A stretch of 64,000 bases of DNA from Mariniflexile sp. AS56 (GCF_030552475.1 NZ_JAUPED010000002.1:360863-424862); one strand, 5' to 3'; positions 8,247-18,426 are shown, counted from the first letter of the stretch. Notes: a model not told the origin generated them from the sequence alone. Program-made: numbers and translations.

Positions 8247-9473
8247 TTGAACAAACTTAAAATATTAAACGACCCAATTTACGGATTTATTACGATTCCA
8301 AATTCCCTTATCTTCGATTTAATCCAGCATAAGTATTTTCAGCGTTTAAGAAGAATCACCCAAATGGGGATGTCCTATTTAGTTTATCCGGGGGCACATC
8401 ACACCAGATTTCATCATGCCATAGGTTGCGTGTCTTTAATGCAAAGAACCGTTAATGTACTTCGTTTTAAAGGGGTTACAATCTCTAATGAAGAAGAAAC
8501 CGGCTTATATGTTGCTATTTTACTTCATGATATTGGCCACGGGCCATTCTCGCACGCTATGGAACATAGCATTGTAGAAAACGTGTCTCATGAGCAAATT
8601 TCCTTGCTTTTCATGGAGCGTTTAAATAAAGAATTTAACGGAAGTTTAACGCTTGCCATTCAAATTTTTAAGGGTGAATACCCTAGAAAGTTTATGTGCC
8701 AGCTTATTTCTGGGCAATTTGACATGGATCGCGCCGATTATTTAAAACGCGATAGCTTTTACACGGGTGTTGCAGAAGGTAATGTAAACAGCGAACGCTT
8801 AATTACCATGCTTCATGTGGTGAATGATGAATTGGTAGTAGAAGAAAAAGGAATCTACAGTGTTGAGAAATTCTTGATTGCCAGACGTTTTATGTATTGG
8901 CAAGTGTACTTGCATAAAACAGGATTGGCTGCAGAGCAGTTGTTAATTAGAGTTTTAAAGCGTGCCAAAGAGTTGCATAATAGTAATCATAAACTAGAAG
9001 CAAGTAAACCGTTGTTGTATTTTTTAGAAAATAAAATAGCTATAGATGATTTTAACGAGAACACACTCGATGTGTTTTCACGTTTAGATGATTTTGATAT
9101 TATCTCAGCCATGAAACATTGGCAATACGATTCCGATTTTGTGTTGAGTCATTTATGTGAAATGATTATTAATAGAAACCTATTAACTATCAAGCTGAAA
9201 AAGAAGCCTATAAAAGAAAAAGATTTACACAAACATTTACAAAAGTTGATTACCACATATAATGTTACTGAAGAGGAAGCGAAATATTTTGTGTTCTCTG
9301 GTAGCATTTCAAATCAAGCCTATCAAAATAATCATACAGGGATAAATATTTTGCACAAATCGGGTAAAGTAGAAGACATTGTTAAGGCCTCCGATCAGCT
9401 TAATCTAAAAGCGCTATCAAAACCAATAACTAAGTACTATATATGTTACCCAAAAGAGGCAATAAGCAAATAA
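8247..9473 (+). CDS. HD-domain phosphohydrolase (SAMHD1/dGTPase-like)
   Basis: The 408-residue protein carries the metal-binding signature of HD hydrolases: RFHHAIG (His, about residues 53-59), LLHDIGHGPFSHAME (the HD pair, about 92-106) and MDRADYLKRD (Asp, about 160). The layout HTRFxHxxG ... HDxGHGPFSH ... DRADY is that of the dGTP triphosphohydrolase/SAMHD1-like group, so nucleotide triphosphate hydrolysis is likely, substrate unproven. The start is TTG at 8247: an in-frame TAA lies six bases upstream, and the next Met would delete the conserved NKLKILNDPIYGFI opening. It is the first gene of the rightward run and precedes lpxD by 137 bp. Confidence 0.88.
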   Translation: MNKLKILNDPIYGFITIPNSLIFDLIQHKYFQRLRRITQMGMSYLVYPGAHHTRFHHAIGCVSLMQRTVNVLRFKGVTISNEEETGLYVAILLHDIGHGPFSHAMEHSIVENVSHEQISLLFMERLNKEFNGSLTLAIQIFKGEYPRKFMCQLISGQFDMDRADYLKRDSFYTGVAEGNVNSERLITMLHVVNDELVVEEKGIYSVEKFLIARRFMYWQVYLHKTGLAAEQLLIRVLKRAKELHNSNHKLEASKPLLYFLENKIAIDDFNENTLDVFSRLDDFDIISAMKHWQYDSDFVLSHLCEMIINRNLLTIKLKKKPIKEKDLHKHLQKLITTYNVTEEEAKYFVFSGSISNQAYQNNHTGINILHKSGKVEDIVKASDQLNLKALSKPITKYYICYPKEAISK

Positions 9474-9541
9474 TTTACGGTTAATTATATGGTTTCGATT
9501 TTAATTATCTGTAAATCAGTATTTAACAATAAGAAAGCGCA

Positions 9542-9575
9542 TTTGAAAAAGTTTAGTACATTTTTCCTATTTTTG
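9542..9575 (+). promoter_or_regulatory. Promoter of the lpxD operon
   Basis: TTTG at 9542-9545, 22 bases of spacer, then TATTTTTG at 9568-9575, fitting the Bacteroidota pattern TTTG-N(17-23)-TAnnTTTG. The GTG start of lpxD follows 35 bases later. Confidence 0.6.
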
Positions 9576-9610
9576 CCAAACCTATTATAAAAAACAAAAA
9601 ACTTTAAAGG

Positions 9611-10633
9611 GTGAAATTTACAGCACAACAAATAGCAGGGATTTTAGAAGGTGATGTGGTTGGTAATCCAGATGCTGAAGTGTCAAAACTTTCTAAAATT
9701 GAAGAAGGTTTTGAAGGCTCTTTAACGTTTTTAGCAAACCCAAAATACACACCTCATATATATAGTACCAAGGCTTCTATTACTATTGTGAACAAATCTT
9801 TTGTTCCTGAAAACACAGTTGAAACAACATTAATTAAAGTTGAAGACGCTTATTTAGCCTTTTCGAAAATTCTAGAATATTACCATGCCATTAAGCTTAA
9901 TAAGGTTGGTATAGAGCAACCTTGTTTTATTTCAGAATCTGCCAGTTATGGAGATGCTGTTTATGTTGGCGCATTTTCATACATTAGCGACCATGTTAAG
10001 ATTGGCGATAATGTTAAAATATTTCCAAACGCCTATATTGGAGAAAATGTGGTTATTGGAGATAATACCATTATTTTTTCTGGAGCAAAAATTTACTCAG
10101 AAACCATAATCGGGCAATCTTGTGTTATAAATTCAGGGGTTGTTATTGGGGCTGATGGTTTTGGTTTTGCACCGAATGAAAAGGGAGGCTATAATAAAAT
10201 ACCTCAAACAGGAAATGTTATTATTGAAGATTATGTAGATATTGGTGCTGCTACAACAATTGATAGAGCGACTATTGGCTCCACTATTATTCGTGAGGGC
10301 GCTAAGCTAGACAACCATATTCAAATTGCACATGGTGTAGAAATTGGTAAACACACTGTTATTGCAGCGCAATCTGGTGTTGCTGGGTCTACTAAAATTG
10401 GTGATAATTGTCAAATTGGTGGTCAAGTAGGTATTGCTGGACATATTGTTATTGGCAATAATGTAAAAATACAAGCGCAATCTGGTATTGCAAGAAATGT
10501 AAAAGACAACGAAGTGCTTCAAGGTTCGCCAGCACTTAGTTTAACCGACTATAATAAATCGTACGTTCACTTTAAGAACTTACCTAAGATTGTTAGAAAT
10601 ATTAATGATTTAGAGAAAAATAAATGGGAATAG
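9611..10633 (+). CDS. lpxD: LpxD, UDP-3-O-acyl-glucosamine N-acyltransferase
   Basis: Third step of lipid A synthesis: adds a 3-hydroxyacyl chain to the 2-amino group of UDP-3-O-acyl-glucosamine. The 340-residue protein has the N-terminal uridine-binding domain ([10 protein letters not shown], about 36-45), then many left-handed beta-helix hexapeptides (VVIGDN, VKIGDN, HIVIGNN). The catalytic His sits in [10 protein letters not shown] near residue 239. The start is GTG. Its 3' end overlaps lpxC-fabZ by 10 bases. It is a longer, classical LpxD than the paralogue at 13540. Confidence 0.95.
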   Translation: MKFTAQQIAGILEGDVVGNPDAEVSKLSKIEEGFEGSLTFLANPKYTPHIYSTKASITIVNKSFVPENTVETTLIKVEDAYLAFSKILEYYHAIKLNKVGIEQPCFISESASYGDAVYVGAFSYISDHVKIGDNVKIFPNAYIGENVVIGDNTIIFSGAKIYSETIIGQSCVINSGVVIGADGFGFAPNEKGGYNKIPQTGNVIIEDYVDIGAATTIDRATIGSTIIREGAKLDNHIQIAHGVEIGKHTVIAAQSGVAGSTKIGDNCQIGGQVGIAGHIVIGNNVKIQAQSGIARNVKDNEVLQGSPALSLTDYNKSYVHFKNLPKIVRNINDLEKNKWE

Positions 10634-12030
10634 TAAATACTGAAATAAAGCAAAAAACCATAAAGAACGAGGTTTCTTTAATGGGTGTTGGTTTACACAC
10701 AGGGAAAAATGTGACTTTAACTTTCAAACCAGCAGCAGCGAATACGGGTTTTGCCTTTAGACGTGTTGATTTAGAAGGTTTACCAATTATTGAAGCAGAC
10801 GCCAATTATGTAACAAACACACAACGCGGTACCTGCTTAGAGAAAAATGGGGTTATCATACAAACTTCAGAGCATGTATTGGCTGCCTTAGTTGGTTTAG
10901 ATATTGATAATGTTATTATTGAACTGAATGCTTCAGAGCCTCCTATTATGGATGGATCTTCTAAGTTTTTTGTTGAAGCTTTAGAAAAAGCCGAGATAGA
11001 AGAACTGGATGCTTTTAGAGAGGAATATGTTATTACAGATATTGTTTCATATACCGATGAAGAAACGGGAAGTGAAATTTTAGTTATGCCTTCAAAAGAG
11101 TATCAAATTACTACTATGGTAGATTTTGGCACTAAAGTTTTAGGTACTCAAAACGCAACTTTAAATCAAATTTCAGATTTTAAAAATGACATTTCAAACG
11201 CAAGAACTTTTAGTTTTTTACATGAAATAGAAATGCTTCTTCAGCACGGACTTATAAAAGGTGGCGATTTAAATAACGCTATTGTTTATGTAGATAAGCC
11301 ATTGTCTGAAGAAACCATGGCAAAGCTTAAAGTGGCTTTTAAAAAGGATAGTATTGCGGTAAAACCTAATGGTATTCTTGATAATTTGACTTTACACCAC
11401 CCAAATGAAGCAGCAAGACATAAATTGTTAGATGTTTTAGGTGATTTAGCACTTATTGGTACCCGAATTAGAGGTAAAGTAATCGCTAACAAACCAGGTC
11501 ATTTTGTAAACACACAGTTTGCCAAAAAGCTTTCTAAACTTATTAAAAACGACCGTCGTAATAATGTGCCTAATATCGATTTGAATCAAACACCTTTAAT
11601 GGATGTGACTCAAATTATGGCTATGTTACCTCACAGACAACCATTTTTATTAATAGATAAGGTTTTTGAACTTTCTGATAGTCATGTGATTGCTCAGAAA
11701 AATGTAACTATGAATGAGTCCTTTTTTGCAGGTCACTTTCCAGGTGCTCCTGTAATGCCAGGAGTTCTAATCGTGGAAGCGATGGCGCAAACAGGTGGTG
11801 TGTTAGTTTTAAATACGGTTCCAGATCCAGAAAATTACCTAACCTTTTTCATGAAAATGGATAATGTTAAGTTTAAACAAAAAGTGGTTCCAGGCGATAC
11901 TTTAATTTTTAAATGTTCGTTAATAACGCCAATTCGTCGCGGAATTTGCCACATGCAGGGCTATGCATATGCAAACGGTAAACTATGTGCAGAAGCAGAG
12001 CTAATGGCTCAAATATCAAAAGTTAAATAA
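10624..12030 (+). CDS. lpxC/fabZ: LpxC-FabZ fusion: UDP-3-O-acyl-GlcNAc deacetylase / 3-hydroxyacyl-ACP dehydratase
   Basis: Residues 1 to about 310 are LpxC, the zinc-dependent committed step of lipid A synthesis: EHVLAAL contains the first zinc His, and [18 protein letters not shown] supplies the second His and the Asp. Residues about 320-468 are FabZ, the hotdog dehydratase of fatty acid elongation, with the active-site stretch [20 protein letters not shown]. The fusion is established in Bacteroidota and joins the two enzymes that compete for 3-hydroxyacyl-ACP. The gene overlaps the end of lpxD by 10 bases and is followed by lpxA. Confidence 0.97.
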   Translation: MGIVNTEIKQKTIKNEVSLMGVGLHTGKNVTLTFKPAAANTGFAFRRVDLEGLPIIEADANYVTNTQRGTCLEKNGVIIQTSEHVLAALVGLDIDNVIIELNASEPPIMDGSSKFFVEALEKAEIEELDAFREEYVITDIVSYTDEETGSEILVMPSKEYQITTMVDFGTKVLGTQNATLNQISDFKNDISNARTFSFLHEIEMLLQHGLIKGGDLNNAIVYVDKPLSEETMAKLKVAFKKDSIAVKPNGILDNLTLHHPNEAARHKLLDVLGDLALIGTRIRGKVIANKPGHFVNTQFAKKLSKLIKNDRRNNVPNIDLNQTPLMDVTQIMAMLPHRQPFLLIDKVFELSDSHVIAQKNVTMNESFFAGHFPGAPVMPGVLIVEAMAQTGGVLVLNTVPDPENYLTFFMKMDNVKFKQKVVPGDTLIFKCSLITPIRRGICHMQGYAYANGKLCAEAELMAQISKVK

Positions 12031-12069
12031 TTAAATCTATATTGATTTATTAATAATAAAAACTAATAA

Positions 12070-12855
12070 ATGAATCAACCACTCGCTTACGTGCATCCTG
12101 GTGCTAAAATTGCAAAAAATGTTGTAATAGAGCCATTTACCACTATTTATAATAATGTAACTATTGGTGAAGGTACTTGGATAGGGAGTAATGTTACCAT
12201 TATGGAAGGTGCTCGTATAGGTAAAAATTGCAGTATTTTTCCTGGTTCAGTTATTTCGGCTGTTCCACAAGATTTAAAATATAACGACGAAGAAACAACC
12301 GTAGAAATAGGGGATAACGTAACCATTAGAGAATGTGTTACCATTAATAGAGGTACAACTGATAGAATGAAAACAGTGATTGGGAACAATTGCTTAATCA
12401 TGGCTTATTGCCATATTGCACACGACTGTATAGTGGGTAATAACTGTATTTTTTCTAATAACAGTACGCTTGCAGGACATATCACCATTGGTGACTATGT
12501 GGTTTTAGCAGGTATGACCGCTGTTCATCAATTTGTTTCCGTGGGAAATCATGCCTTTGTAACTGGTGGCTCTTTAGTTCGTAAAGACGTACCTCCTTTT
12601 GTGAAAGCGGCAAGAGAACCTTTATCTTATGTTGGTATTAACTCTGTTGGCTTAAGAAGACGCGGGTATTCAACAGAAAAAATTAGAGAAATTCAGAATA
12701 TTTATAGAATTCTTTACCAAAAAAATTACAATAACACACAAGCTACCGAAATTATGGAAGCTGAAATGGAGGCAACTCCAGAGCGTGATGAAATCCTTCA
12801 ATTTATAAAAGATTCACAAAGAGGAATCATGAAAGGCTATTTCAAAGCAAACTAA
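12070..12855 (+). CDS. lpxA: LpxA, acyl-ACP--UDP-GlcNAc O-acyltransferase
   Basis: First step of lipid A synthesis. The 261-residue protein is a left-handed beta-helix with repeated hexapeptides (VTIGEG, ARIGKN, CIVGNN, ITIGDY) and the catalytic His region YCHIAHDC near residues 116-123, followed by the substrate loop HQFVSVG. A C-terminal helical region begins around NSVGLRRRGYS, as in all LpxA. It lies 39 bp after lpxC-fabZ, so lpxD, lpxC-fabZ and lpxA are one transcription unit. Confidence 0.96.
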   Translation: MNQPLAYVHPGAKIAKNVVIEPFTTIYNNVTIGEGTWIGSNVTIMEGARIGKNCSIFPGSVISAVPQDLKYNDEETTVEIGDNVTIRECVTINRGTTDRMKTVIGNNCLIMAYCHIAHDCIVGNNCIFSNNSTLAGHITIGDYVVLAGMTAVHQFVSVGNHAFVTGGSLVRKDVPPFVKAAREPLSYVGINSVGLRRRGYSTEKIREIQNIYRILYQKNYNNTQATEIMEAEMEATPERDEILQFIKDSQRGIMKGYFKAN

Positions 12856-12905
12856 GAAAATTAGTTTTTACAACTTTACATTAATAACAAACAACAAACA
12901 TTACA

Positions 12906-13472
12906 ATGGCTACTACAAGTGATATTAGAAACGGATTATGTATAAGGTATAACAACGACATTTATAAAATAACAGAATTTTTACACGTAAAACCTGGAAA
13001 AGGGCCTGCGTTTGTTAGAACTAAAATGAAAAGTGTTACTAACGGAAAAGTGTTAGATAATACATTTTCAGCAGGACATAAATTAGAAGATGTACGTGTT
13101 GAAACTCATAAATTTCAATTTTTATACAATGATGGTGAATATTATCATTTTATGAACACGGAAGATTATACGCAAATTCAACTTACAGAATCTGCTTTAG
13201 ATAATCCAGGGTTAATGAAAGAAGGTGAGGTAGTTACAGTAATTATTAATTCTGAAGACAACATGCCGCTTTCTGTAGAGATGCCTGCAAGTGTAGTTTT
13301 AGAAGTAACTGCAACAGAGCCGGGTGTTAAAGGAAATACAGCAACTAATGCGACTAAACCAGCAACGGTTGAAACAGGTGCTATTGTAAATGTTCCTTTA
13401 TTTATTAATGAAGGTGATAAAATAAAAGTAGAAACTGAAAAGGGAACTTACAAAGAGCGTGTAAAAGAGTAA
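12906..13472 (+). CDS. efp: Elongation factor P
   Basis: The 188-residue protein shows the three-domain EF-P pattern. The N-domain has the KPGKGPAFVRTK loop, whose central Lys (about residue 32) reaches the peptidyl-transferase centre. The middle OB domain includes YYHFMNTEDYTQI, and the C-terminal OB domain ends with the signature NVPLFINEGDKIKVETE. EF-P relieves ribosome stalling at polyproline. It lies 50 bp after lpxA, a common Bacteroidota order. The loop residue is Lys, so modification would need a partner enzyme, none of which is in the window. Confidence 0.97.
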   Translation: MATTSDIRNGLCIRYNNDIYKITEFLHVKPGKGPAFVRTKMKSVTNGKVLDNTFSAGHKLEDVRVETHKFQFLYNDGEYYHFMNTEDYTQIQLTESALDNPGLMKEGEVVTVIINSEDNMPLSVEMPASVVLEVTATEPGVKGNTATNATKPATVETGAIVNVPLFINEGDKIKVETEKGTYKERVKE

Positions 13473-13539
13473 TTATGTTTAATTGTTGAAGCGTTTATTG
13501 GTTTAAACATTTCAGCAATTTCAGCAACTAAGCAAATAA

Positions 13540-14478
13540 ATGAAGTTTCCAAATCCACATACTTTAAAACAAATTGCTCAATTAATTGGATGCGATTTTG
13601 TTGGTAGCGACGATTTTCCTGTTTTGGGAATGAATGAAATTCATGTTGTAGAACCTGGTGATATTGTTTTTGTAGATCATCCGAAGTATTATGACAAGGC
13701 TTTAAATTCAGCTGCTACTATTATTTTAATTAATAAAGAAGTCGCATGTCCTGAAGGGAAGGGCTTGTTAATTAGTGATGATCCTTTTAGAGATTTCAAT
13801 AAGCTAACCGATTCTTTTAAGCCTTTCAAAGCATCGCCTAGTCATATATCAGATTCTGCTATTATTGGAGCTAATTCGGTTGTACAACCTGGGGCTTTTA
13901 TTGGTCATAATGTGGTGATTGGTGCAAATTGTATCATTCATGCCCATGTGAGTATTTATGATGATGCCGTCATTGGAAACCATGTAACCATTCATTCTGG
14001 AACTGTTTTAGGAGCGAATGCTTTTTACTATAAAAAGAGACCTGATGGTTTTGATCGTTTAAAATCTTGTGGACGTGTTGTTGTTAAAGATCATGTAGAT
14101 ATTGGAGCTAATTGCACCATAGACAGAGGTGTAACCGGTGATACGACTATTGGAGAAGGTTCTAAATTAGATAATCAAATTCAAATTGGGCACGACACCG
14201 TTATTGGTAAAAAATGCTTAATTGCTTCACAAGCTGGTATTGCTGGCTGTGTGATTATTGAAGATGAAGTGACCATTTGGGGGCAAGTTGGCTGTACCAG
14301 TGGTATTACGATTCATAAAAACGCTGTGGTTCATGCGCAATCTGGTATAAGCAAATCCTTGGAAGGTAATAAAACCTATTGGGGAACGCCGGCTCAAGAG
14401 GCCAGATCTGTAATGAAGGAAATGGCAAACATTAAGAGAATACCCGAAATATTACAGTTTATAAAAACTAAAAAATAA
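13540..14478 (+). CDS. LpxD-like second UDP-3-O-acyl-glucosamine N-acyltransferase
   Basis: A 312-residue beta-helix acyltransferase homologous to lpxD at 9611 but shorter and clearly diverged. It keeps the N-terminal domain (GDIVFVDHPKYY), hexapeptide coils, the catalytic-type His in IQIGHDTVIG (about residue 225) and the C-terminal helix. Family-typical VDIGANCTIDRGVTGDT is also present. It follows efp by 67 bp. It could be a second N-acyltransferase with another chain-length preference, or act on a different sugar nucleotide; the sequence does not decide. Confidence 0.85.
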   Translation: MKFPNPHTLKQIAQLIGCDFVGSDDFPVLGMNEIHVVEPGDIVFVDHPKYYDKALNSAATIILINKEVACPEGKGLLISDDPFRDFNKLTDSFKPFKASPSHISDSAIIGANSVVQPGAFIGHNVVIGANCIIHAHVSIYDDAVIGNHVTIHSGTVLGANAFYYKKRPDGFDRLKSCGRVVVKDHVDIGANCTIDRGVTGDTTIGEGSKLDNQIQIGHDTVIGKKCLIASQAGIAGCVIIEDEVTIWGQVGCTSGITIHKNAVVHAQSGISKSLEGNKTYWGTPAQEARSVMKEMANIKRIPEILQFIKTKK

Positions 14479-14513
14479 ATCTTAAATGCTGCTAAAAGTA
14501 TAAGCAAATAAAG

Positions 14514-14521
14514 TATTTTTG
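14514..14521 (+). promoter_or_regulatory. -7 promoter element of sucD
   Basis: tatttttg matches TAnnTTTG and lies 30 bases before the sucD ATG, in the 73-bp gap after the LpxD-like gene. No clear -33 box is seen. Confidence 0.45.
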
Positions 14522-14551
14522 TGCAGCTTTATTTAAATAAAAAAATATAAA

Positions 14552-15424
14552 ATGAGTGTTTTAGTAAACAAAGATTCAAAAATTATAGTTCAAGGTTTTA
14601 CTGGTAGTGAAGGTACATTCCATGCAAGTCAAATGATTGAATACGGAACAAACGTTGTAGGTGGCGTAACTCCTGGAAAAGGTGGTCAAACTCATTTAGA
14701 TAGACCCGTGTTTGATACTGTTAAAGATGCTGTAGAGCAAGTTGGCGCAGATACAACCATTATTTTCGTGCCACCAGCTTTTGCTGCAGATGCGATTATG
14801 GAAGCTGCTGATGCAGGTATTAAAGTAATCATCACTATTACAGAAGGTATTCCTGTTGCCGATATGATTACGGCTTCAAATTATATAAAAAATAAAGAGT
14901 GCCGATTAATTGGCCCTAACTGTCCTGGTGTTATTACTCCAGGTGAAGCAAAGGTTGGTATTATGCCAGGTTTCGTTTTCAAAAAAGGAACAGTAGGTAT
15001 CGTTTCTAAATCAGGAACTTTAACGTATGAAGCGGCAGACCAAGTTGTAAAACAAGGTTTAGGTATCACGACTGCTATTGGTATTGGTGGAGATCCAATT
15101 ATTGGAACGACTACTAAAGAAGCTGTTGAACTTTTAATTAACGATCCAGAAACAGAAGTAGTTGTTATGATTGGTGAAATTGGAGGTCAATTAGAAGCAG
15201 ATGCTGCAAACTGGTACAAAGCTAGTGGAAGCAAGAAACCTATTGTTGGTTTTATAGCTGGTGAAACAGCTCCTGCAGGACGTACAATGGGTCATGCTGG
15301 TGCGATAGTAGGTGGAAGTGATGATACAGCACAAGCCAAAAAGAAAATTATGGCTGCTTGTGGAATTCACGTAGTAGATTCTCCTGCTGAAATTGGTAAG
15401 AAAGTAAAAGAAGTTTTAGAATAA
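14552..15424 (+). CDS. sucD: Succinate-CoA ligase, alpha subunit
   Basis: TCA-cycle enzyme subunit that binds CoA and carries the phospho-histidine. The 290-residue protein begins with the CoA-binding Rossmann domain ([13 protein letters not shown], then GVTPGKGG) and has the ligase domain with [22 protein letters not shown] and the phosphorylated His in [12 protein letters not shown] near residue 247. Length is standard. The beta subunit gene sucC is not adjacent, which is usual in Bacteroidota. A strong terminator follows. Confidence 0.97.
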   Translation: MSVLVNKDSKIIVQGFTGSEGTFHASQMIEYGTNVVGGVTPGKGGQTHLDRPVFDTVKDAVEQVGADTTIIFVPPAFAADAIMEAADAGIKVIITITEGIPVADMITASNYIKNKECRLIGPNCPGVITPGEAKVGIMPGFVFKKGTVGIVSKSGTLTYEAADQVVKQGLGITTAIGIGGDPIIGTTTKEAVELLINDPETEVVVMIGEIGGQLEADAANWYKASGSKKPIVGFIAGETAPAGRTMGHAGAIVGGSDDTAQAKKKIMAACGIHVVDSPAEIGKKVKEVLE

Positions 15425-15442
15425 AATCTTTTAAAATATTTG

Positions 15443-15475
15443 AAAAACCTCGCAATAATTTGTGAGGTTTTTTAT
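15443..15475 (+). terminator. Intrinsic terminator after sucD
   Basis: Stem arms aaaaacctcgca and tgtgaggttttt pair (one G-U wobble) around a six-base loop, followed by a T-rich run. It lies 18 bases after the sucD stop. Confidence 0.85.
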
Positions 15476-15503
15476 TTGTTGCAATTTGTATTTATTATAT
15501 TTG
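15475..15503 (+). promoter_or_regulatory. Promoter of fabG
   Basis: TTTG at 15475-15478, a 17-base spacer, then TATATTTG at 15496-15503: a full match to the Bacteroidota promoter consensus, directly downstream of the sucD terminator and 73 bases before the fabG ATG. Confidence 0.65.
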
Positions 15504-15576
15504 AATTTAGGAAATAACCAACTATTCATATAGCACATCATTTATGTGTCTAGTATGAAATTAAATTAATTTATAG

Positions 15577-16323
15577 ATGAAATTATTAGAAGGAAAAACG
15601 GCCATCATCACAGGAGCTAGTAGAGGCATAGGTAGAGGTATAGCACAAGTGTTTGCTGCTCAAGGCGCTAATGTGGCGTTTACATACAGTAGCTCTGTAG
15701 AAGCTGCTAACGAACTTGAAAAAGAACTGATTGCTCAAGGTGTTAAAGCTAAAGGTTATAAGAGTAATGCAGCTAGTTTTGATGAATCTCAAAAATTAGC
15801 AGAAGATGTTGTTGCAGAATTTGGTAGTATCGATGTATTGGTTAACAATGCAGGTATTACAAAAGATAATTTATTAATGCGTATTTCTGAAGAAGATTTC
15901 GATACGGTTATTGAAGTGAATCTAAAGTCGGTTTTCAATATGACGAAAGCTGTTCAGAAAACAATGCTTAAACAACGTAAGGGCTCTATTATTAATATGA
16001 GTTCGGTAGTTGGAGTGAAAGGAAACGCAGGTCAAACCAATTATGCAGCTTCTAAAGCTGGAATTATAGGGTTTTCAAAATCAGTTGCCTTAGAATTAGG
16101 GTCTAGAAACATTAGAAGTAACGTAGTTGCACCAGGTTTTATTGAAACTGAAATGACAGCAAAACTTGATGAAGAGGTTGTAAAAGGATGGCGTGCAGGA
16201 ATTCCATTAAAACGTGGTGGTACTCCAGATGATGTAGCGAATGTTTGTGTGTTTTTAGCAAGTGATATGAGTGCATATGTAACTGGACAAACACTTAATG
16301 TTGATGGTGGTATGTTAACCTAG
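15577..16323 (+). CDS. fabG: FabG, 3-oxoacyl-ACP reductase
   Basis: The 248-residue short-chain dehydrogenase has the NADP site GASRGIGRGIA at the N-terminus, NNAG at about 90, the catalytic Ser in INMSSVVG (about 142), the YAASKAG Tyr/Lys pair (about 155-159) and the C-terminal SDMSAYVTGQTLNVDGG typical of FabG. It reduces 3-oxoacyl-ACP in fatty acid elongation. It has its own promoter and is followed by the vWA membrane protein. Confidence 0.93.
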   Translation: MKLLEGKTAIITGASRGIGRGIAQVFAAQGANVAFTYSSSVEAANELEKELIAQGVKAKGYKSNAASFDESQKLAEDVVAEFGSIDVLVNNAGITKDNLLMRISEEDFDTVIEVNLKSVFNMTKAVQKTMLKQRKGSIINMSSVVGVKGNAGQTNYAASKAGIIGFSKSVALELGSRNIRSNVVAPGFIETEMTAKLDEEVVKGWRAGIPLKRGGTPDDVANVCVFLASDMSAYVTGQTLNVDGGMLT

Positions 16324-16362
16324 ATTTGTTATTTCTGCGAAGGCAGGAATCTCATCAATTTA
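16324..16362. repeat. Dispersed intergenic repeat fragment between fabG and the vWA gene
   Basis: The stretch containing atttctgcgaaggcaggaat resembles the 'CTGCGAAGGCAGGAATCTC' intergenic repeats that I know to be scattered through flavobacterial genomes. Read in frame it gives the tell-tale LRRQESHQ peptide and artificially extends the next ORF upstream. It contains the small palindrome ctgc-gaag-gcag. Confidence 0.6.
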
Positions 16363-16379
16363 AACCCAAAAGTTATTTA

Positions 16380-18413
16380 ATGAGTTCTGAAACTCTAGTT
16401 TATATCATACTCTCTGGAATCATTGCTTTGTTATTGGCAGGATTTCAGTATAAATTGAACAAAAAAAGCATGTCTAAATTAAACATGCTTTTTTTGTTTT
16501 TAAGGTTTGTAACCATTTTTTCTGTGTTATTATTGCTTGTCAACCCCAAGTTGGAGCAAATAACACTTTCTTCTATAAAACCCAATTTGGTTATTGCGGT
16601 TGATAATTCCAGTTCTATAGCCTATTTAAAACAAGATAAAGCAGCTCATAATTTAATAGATAAATTAAAAGCAAGTAAACCTTTAAAGGCTAAGTTTAAT
16701 ATTGAAACCTATACGCTGGGCGAGAAACTACAAGCGTCAAGTAGTTTTGGCTTTAATGAGAAACAGACCAATATTGAGAATGCTTTTAGTCAGTTAGCAC
16801 AAATATATAAGCAAACAACTTCACCGACCATCTTAATTAGCGACGGAAACCAGACTTATGGAAACAGTTATGAGTTCGCCTATACTGATTACAAGCAGCC
16901 AATATATTCTGTTATTTTGGGTGATACGGTTAAGTATACCGATTTGAAAATCCAGCAACTTAACGTTAATAAGTATGCATATTTAAAAAACCAATTTCCT
17001 ATCGAAACCATTTTAGTATATAATGGTAGCGAATCTGTTCAGTCTAAGTTTGTTGTAACAATTGGGGATAAGGTTGTGTTTTCTGAAAACGTAAATTTTA
17101 CCAAACAGAATAATTCTAAAGTTATTAACTTTAAGCTACCTGCAAATTCAGTTGGAGTACACGCTTACAAGGCCATGTTGGAACCGTTGAGTAATGAAAA
17201 AAACACAACCAATAACTTTAAAAATTTCGCGATAGAAGTTATTGATCAAAAAACAAAAATAGCCATAGTAAGTGATTTTACGCATCCAGACTTAGGCGTT
17301 TTAAAAAAGAGTATTGAGAGTAATGAGCAGCGTTCTGTATCGCTCTTAACTATTAATGAGTATCTAAATCAAATAAATGATTTTCAATTAGTTATATTGT
17401 ATCAGCCAAATAATAAGTTTAATATTATTTATGATGTTTTAAATAAAGAAAATAAAAACAGATTCACAATAATTGGCACGAAAACAGACCTGAATTTTGT
17501 AAACAGAATCAATAAAACATTCACAACACAAGTTACCAACCAAATAGAAAATTATCAAGCGGAACTAAATAAAAGTTATGCACCATTCATTATTGAAGAC
17601 ATTAATTTTGAGTTGTTTCCGCCTTTAAATTCACCATACGGTTCTGTGTTATTTACGGTGCCTTTTGAAACCATTCTAAATAAAACAATTAATGGTATCT
17701 CAAAAAAGGATCCTTTATTAGCAACGTTTGAAACCAACGGTAGGCGAGAAGCAGTATTGTTTGGTGAGAATATTTGGCAATGGCGTGCACAAAGCTATAT
17801 GGAATCGAAATCGTTTCTACAGTTTGATGATTTTATAGGGAAGCTTATTCAATATGTAGCGTCAAACAAACAGAAAAATAGATTGAATATTGAGCATGAA
17901 TCCTTTTATAACGGGAGTACAAATGTTATTATAAAAGCAGAATTTTTCGATAAAAATTATGAGTTTGATACTCGCGAAGCACTTCAAATAAAAGTGGTAA
18001 ATACAGTTTCAAAAGAAACAAAAACCTTTCCGCTTATTTTAAGTAGTACCAATTTTCAAGTCGATTTAAGTAGTTTACCACCATCAGACTATAGCTTTAC
18101 AATAAGTGCTTCAAACGAGAATATATCTAAATCTGGTAACTTTAAAATACTAGAATACAACGTAGAACAACAATTTTTAAATGCAGATGTAACAAAACTA
18201 AAACAATTGGCTACTAACAGTCAAGGTGAAAGTTTTTTTGTAAACAATACAGAAGGTTTGATGGAAAGTCTATTAAAAGATAGTAGATTCGCAACAATTC
18301 AAAAAAGTACTAAAAACAGGCTTCCTCTGGTGGACTGGAAATACCTGCTCATCATTATCATTTTAAGTTTGTCTTTAGAGTGGTTTTTAAGAAAATATAA
18401 CGGATTAATTTAA
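16380..18413 (+). CDS. vWA-like domain membrane protein
   Basis: A 677-residue protein with two N-terminal membrane helices (about 7-23 and 35-55), a von Willebrand A-like domain with the MIDAS-type motif DNSSS (near 77), beta-sandwich segments in the middle, and a C-terminal membrane helix (about 652-668) that leaves a short basic tail. This layout matches flavobacterial BatA-related membrane proteins of unknown function. The frame is open back to 16326, but the extra 18 codons come from a dispersed repeat, so I chose the ATG at 16380. Only 13 bp separates it from the SPFH gene. Confidence 0.8.
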   Translation: MSSETLVYIILSGIIALLLAGFQYKLNKKSMSKLNMLFLFLRFVTIFSVLLLLVNPKLEQITLSSIKPNLVIAVDNSSSIAYLKQDKAAHNLIDKLKASKPLKAKFNIETYTLGEKLQASSSFGFNEKQTNIENAFSQLAQIYKQTTSPTILISDGNQTYGNSYEFAYTDYKQPIYSVILGDTVKYTDLKIQQLNVNKYAYLKNQFPIETILVYNGSESVQSKFVVTIGDKVVFSENVNFTKQNNSKVINFKLPANSVGVHAYKAMLEPLSNEKNTTNNFKNFAIEVIDQKTKIAIVSDFTHPDLGVLKKSIESNEQRSVSLLTINEYLNQINDFQLVILYQPNNKFNIIYDVLNKENKNRFTIIGTKTDLNFVNRINKTFTTQVTNQIENYQAELNKSYAPFIIEDINFELFPPLNSPYGSVLFTVPFETILNKTINGISKKDPLLATFETNGRREAVLFGENIWQWRAQSYMESKSFLQFDDFIGKLIQYVASNKQKNRLNIEHESFYNGSTNVIIKAEFFDKNYEFDTREALQIKVVNTVSKETKTFPLILSSTNFQVDLSSLPPSDYSFTISASNENISKSGNFKILEYNVEQQFLNADVTKLKQLATNSQGESFFVNNTEGLMESLLKDSRFATIQKSTKNRLPLVDWKYLLIIIILSLSLEWFLRKYNGLI

Positions 18414-18426
18414 AAAAGAATAAACA

